DNA of 6,603 nt from an uncultured Eubacteriales bacterium. GTDB lineage: Bacteria; Bacillota_A; Clostridia; Peptostreptococcales; Anaerovoracaceae. A program made the position numbers and the translations under genes. Location of the stretch: positions 1-6,603 of the forward strand of contig CADATR010000097.1 of assembly GCA_902790885.1 (NCBI GenBank), given 5' to 3'. Below are positions 6,584 through 6,603 of this stretch, one piece after another. The notes below the pieces were generated by a model. That model was given only the letters and a program-made list of their open reading frames with translations, did not search any database and was not told where the DNA came from. Every line of letters starts with the position of its first letter. The stretch's first letter is position 1.

Positions 6584-6603
6584 CGCATCACAGAAAATTG
6601 CGA

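Noticed and set aside
6545..6603. Heat-shock operator (CIRCE or CtsR box) upstream of lon
   Set aside because: Neither the TTAGCACTC/GAGTGCTAA pair nor tandem GGTCAAA repeats are present in the visible 59 bases; the true promoter may lie outside the window.

Overview
The window reads as chromosomal DNA of an anaerobic, low-to-mid GC Gram-positive bacterium, most likely a member of the Clostridia. The basis is strong AGGAG-type ribosome binding sites before every gene, a TTG start, the protein flavours (clostridial GH25 lysozyme with an Ig-like tail, a clostridial-looking Lon), and tight gene packing. This placement is an inference from style; no phylogenetic marker was compared. Five protein genes fill the window, and no stretch of 300 bases lacks a gene. 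No tRNA, rRNA, CRISPR array, insertion sequence or phage-like gene was seen.

Left part, minus strand, read right to left: a three-gene operon. It begins with a PLP-dependent D-cysteine desulfhydrase/ACC-deaminase family enzyme (1753-2802). A membrane-anchored GH25 muramidase follows (629-1741, TTG start, 11 bases after the previous stop). Exodeoxyribonuclease III comes last (starts at 613, 15 bases after the previous stop, and runs off the left edge). The three products have no obvious common pathway, so the grouping is probably co-transcription of loosely related housekeeping genes.

Centre: a divergent intergenic region (2803-2970) separates that operon from a plus-strand class I/II aminotransferase (2971-4164). 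Both directions have an extended -10-like promoter. The region also holds a 10-bp sequence repeated in inverted orientation and a weak hairpin that would cover the aminotransferase ribosome binding site. Two PLP enzymes read outward from one control region, which hints at joint control of amino-acid breakdown (inference).

Right part: a strong hairpin terminator (4199-4238), probably working in both directions, separates the aminotransferase from a convergent minus-strand lon gene (4247-6544). Lon has intact ATPase and Ser-Lys protease motifs but a divergent N-terminal domain. An 8-bp inverted repeat lies just upstream of its ribosome binding site.

Nothing here amounts to a clearly new biological system. 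The points most worth a second look are the shared inverted repeat between the divergent PLP enzyme genes, the Ser-to-Thr change in the desulfhydrase active site, and the divergent Lon N-domain.
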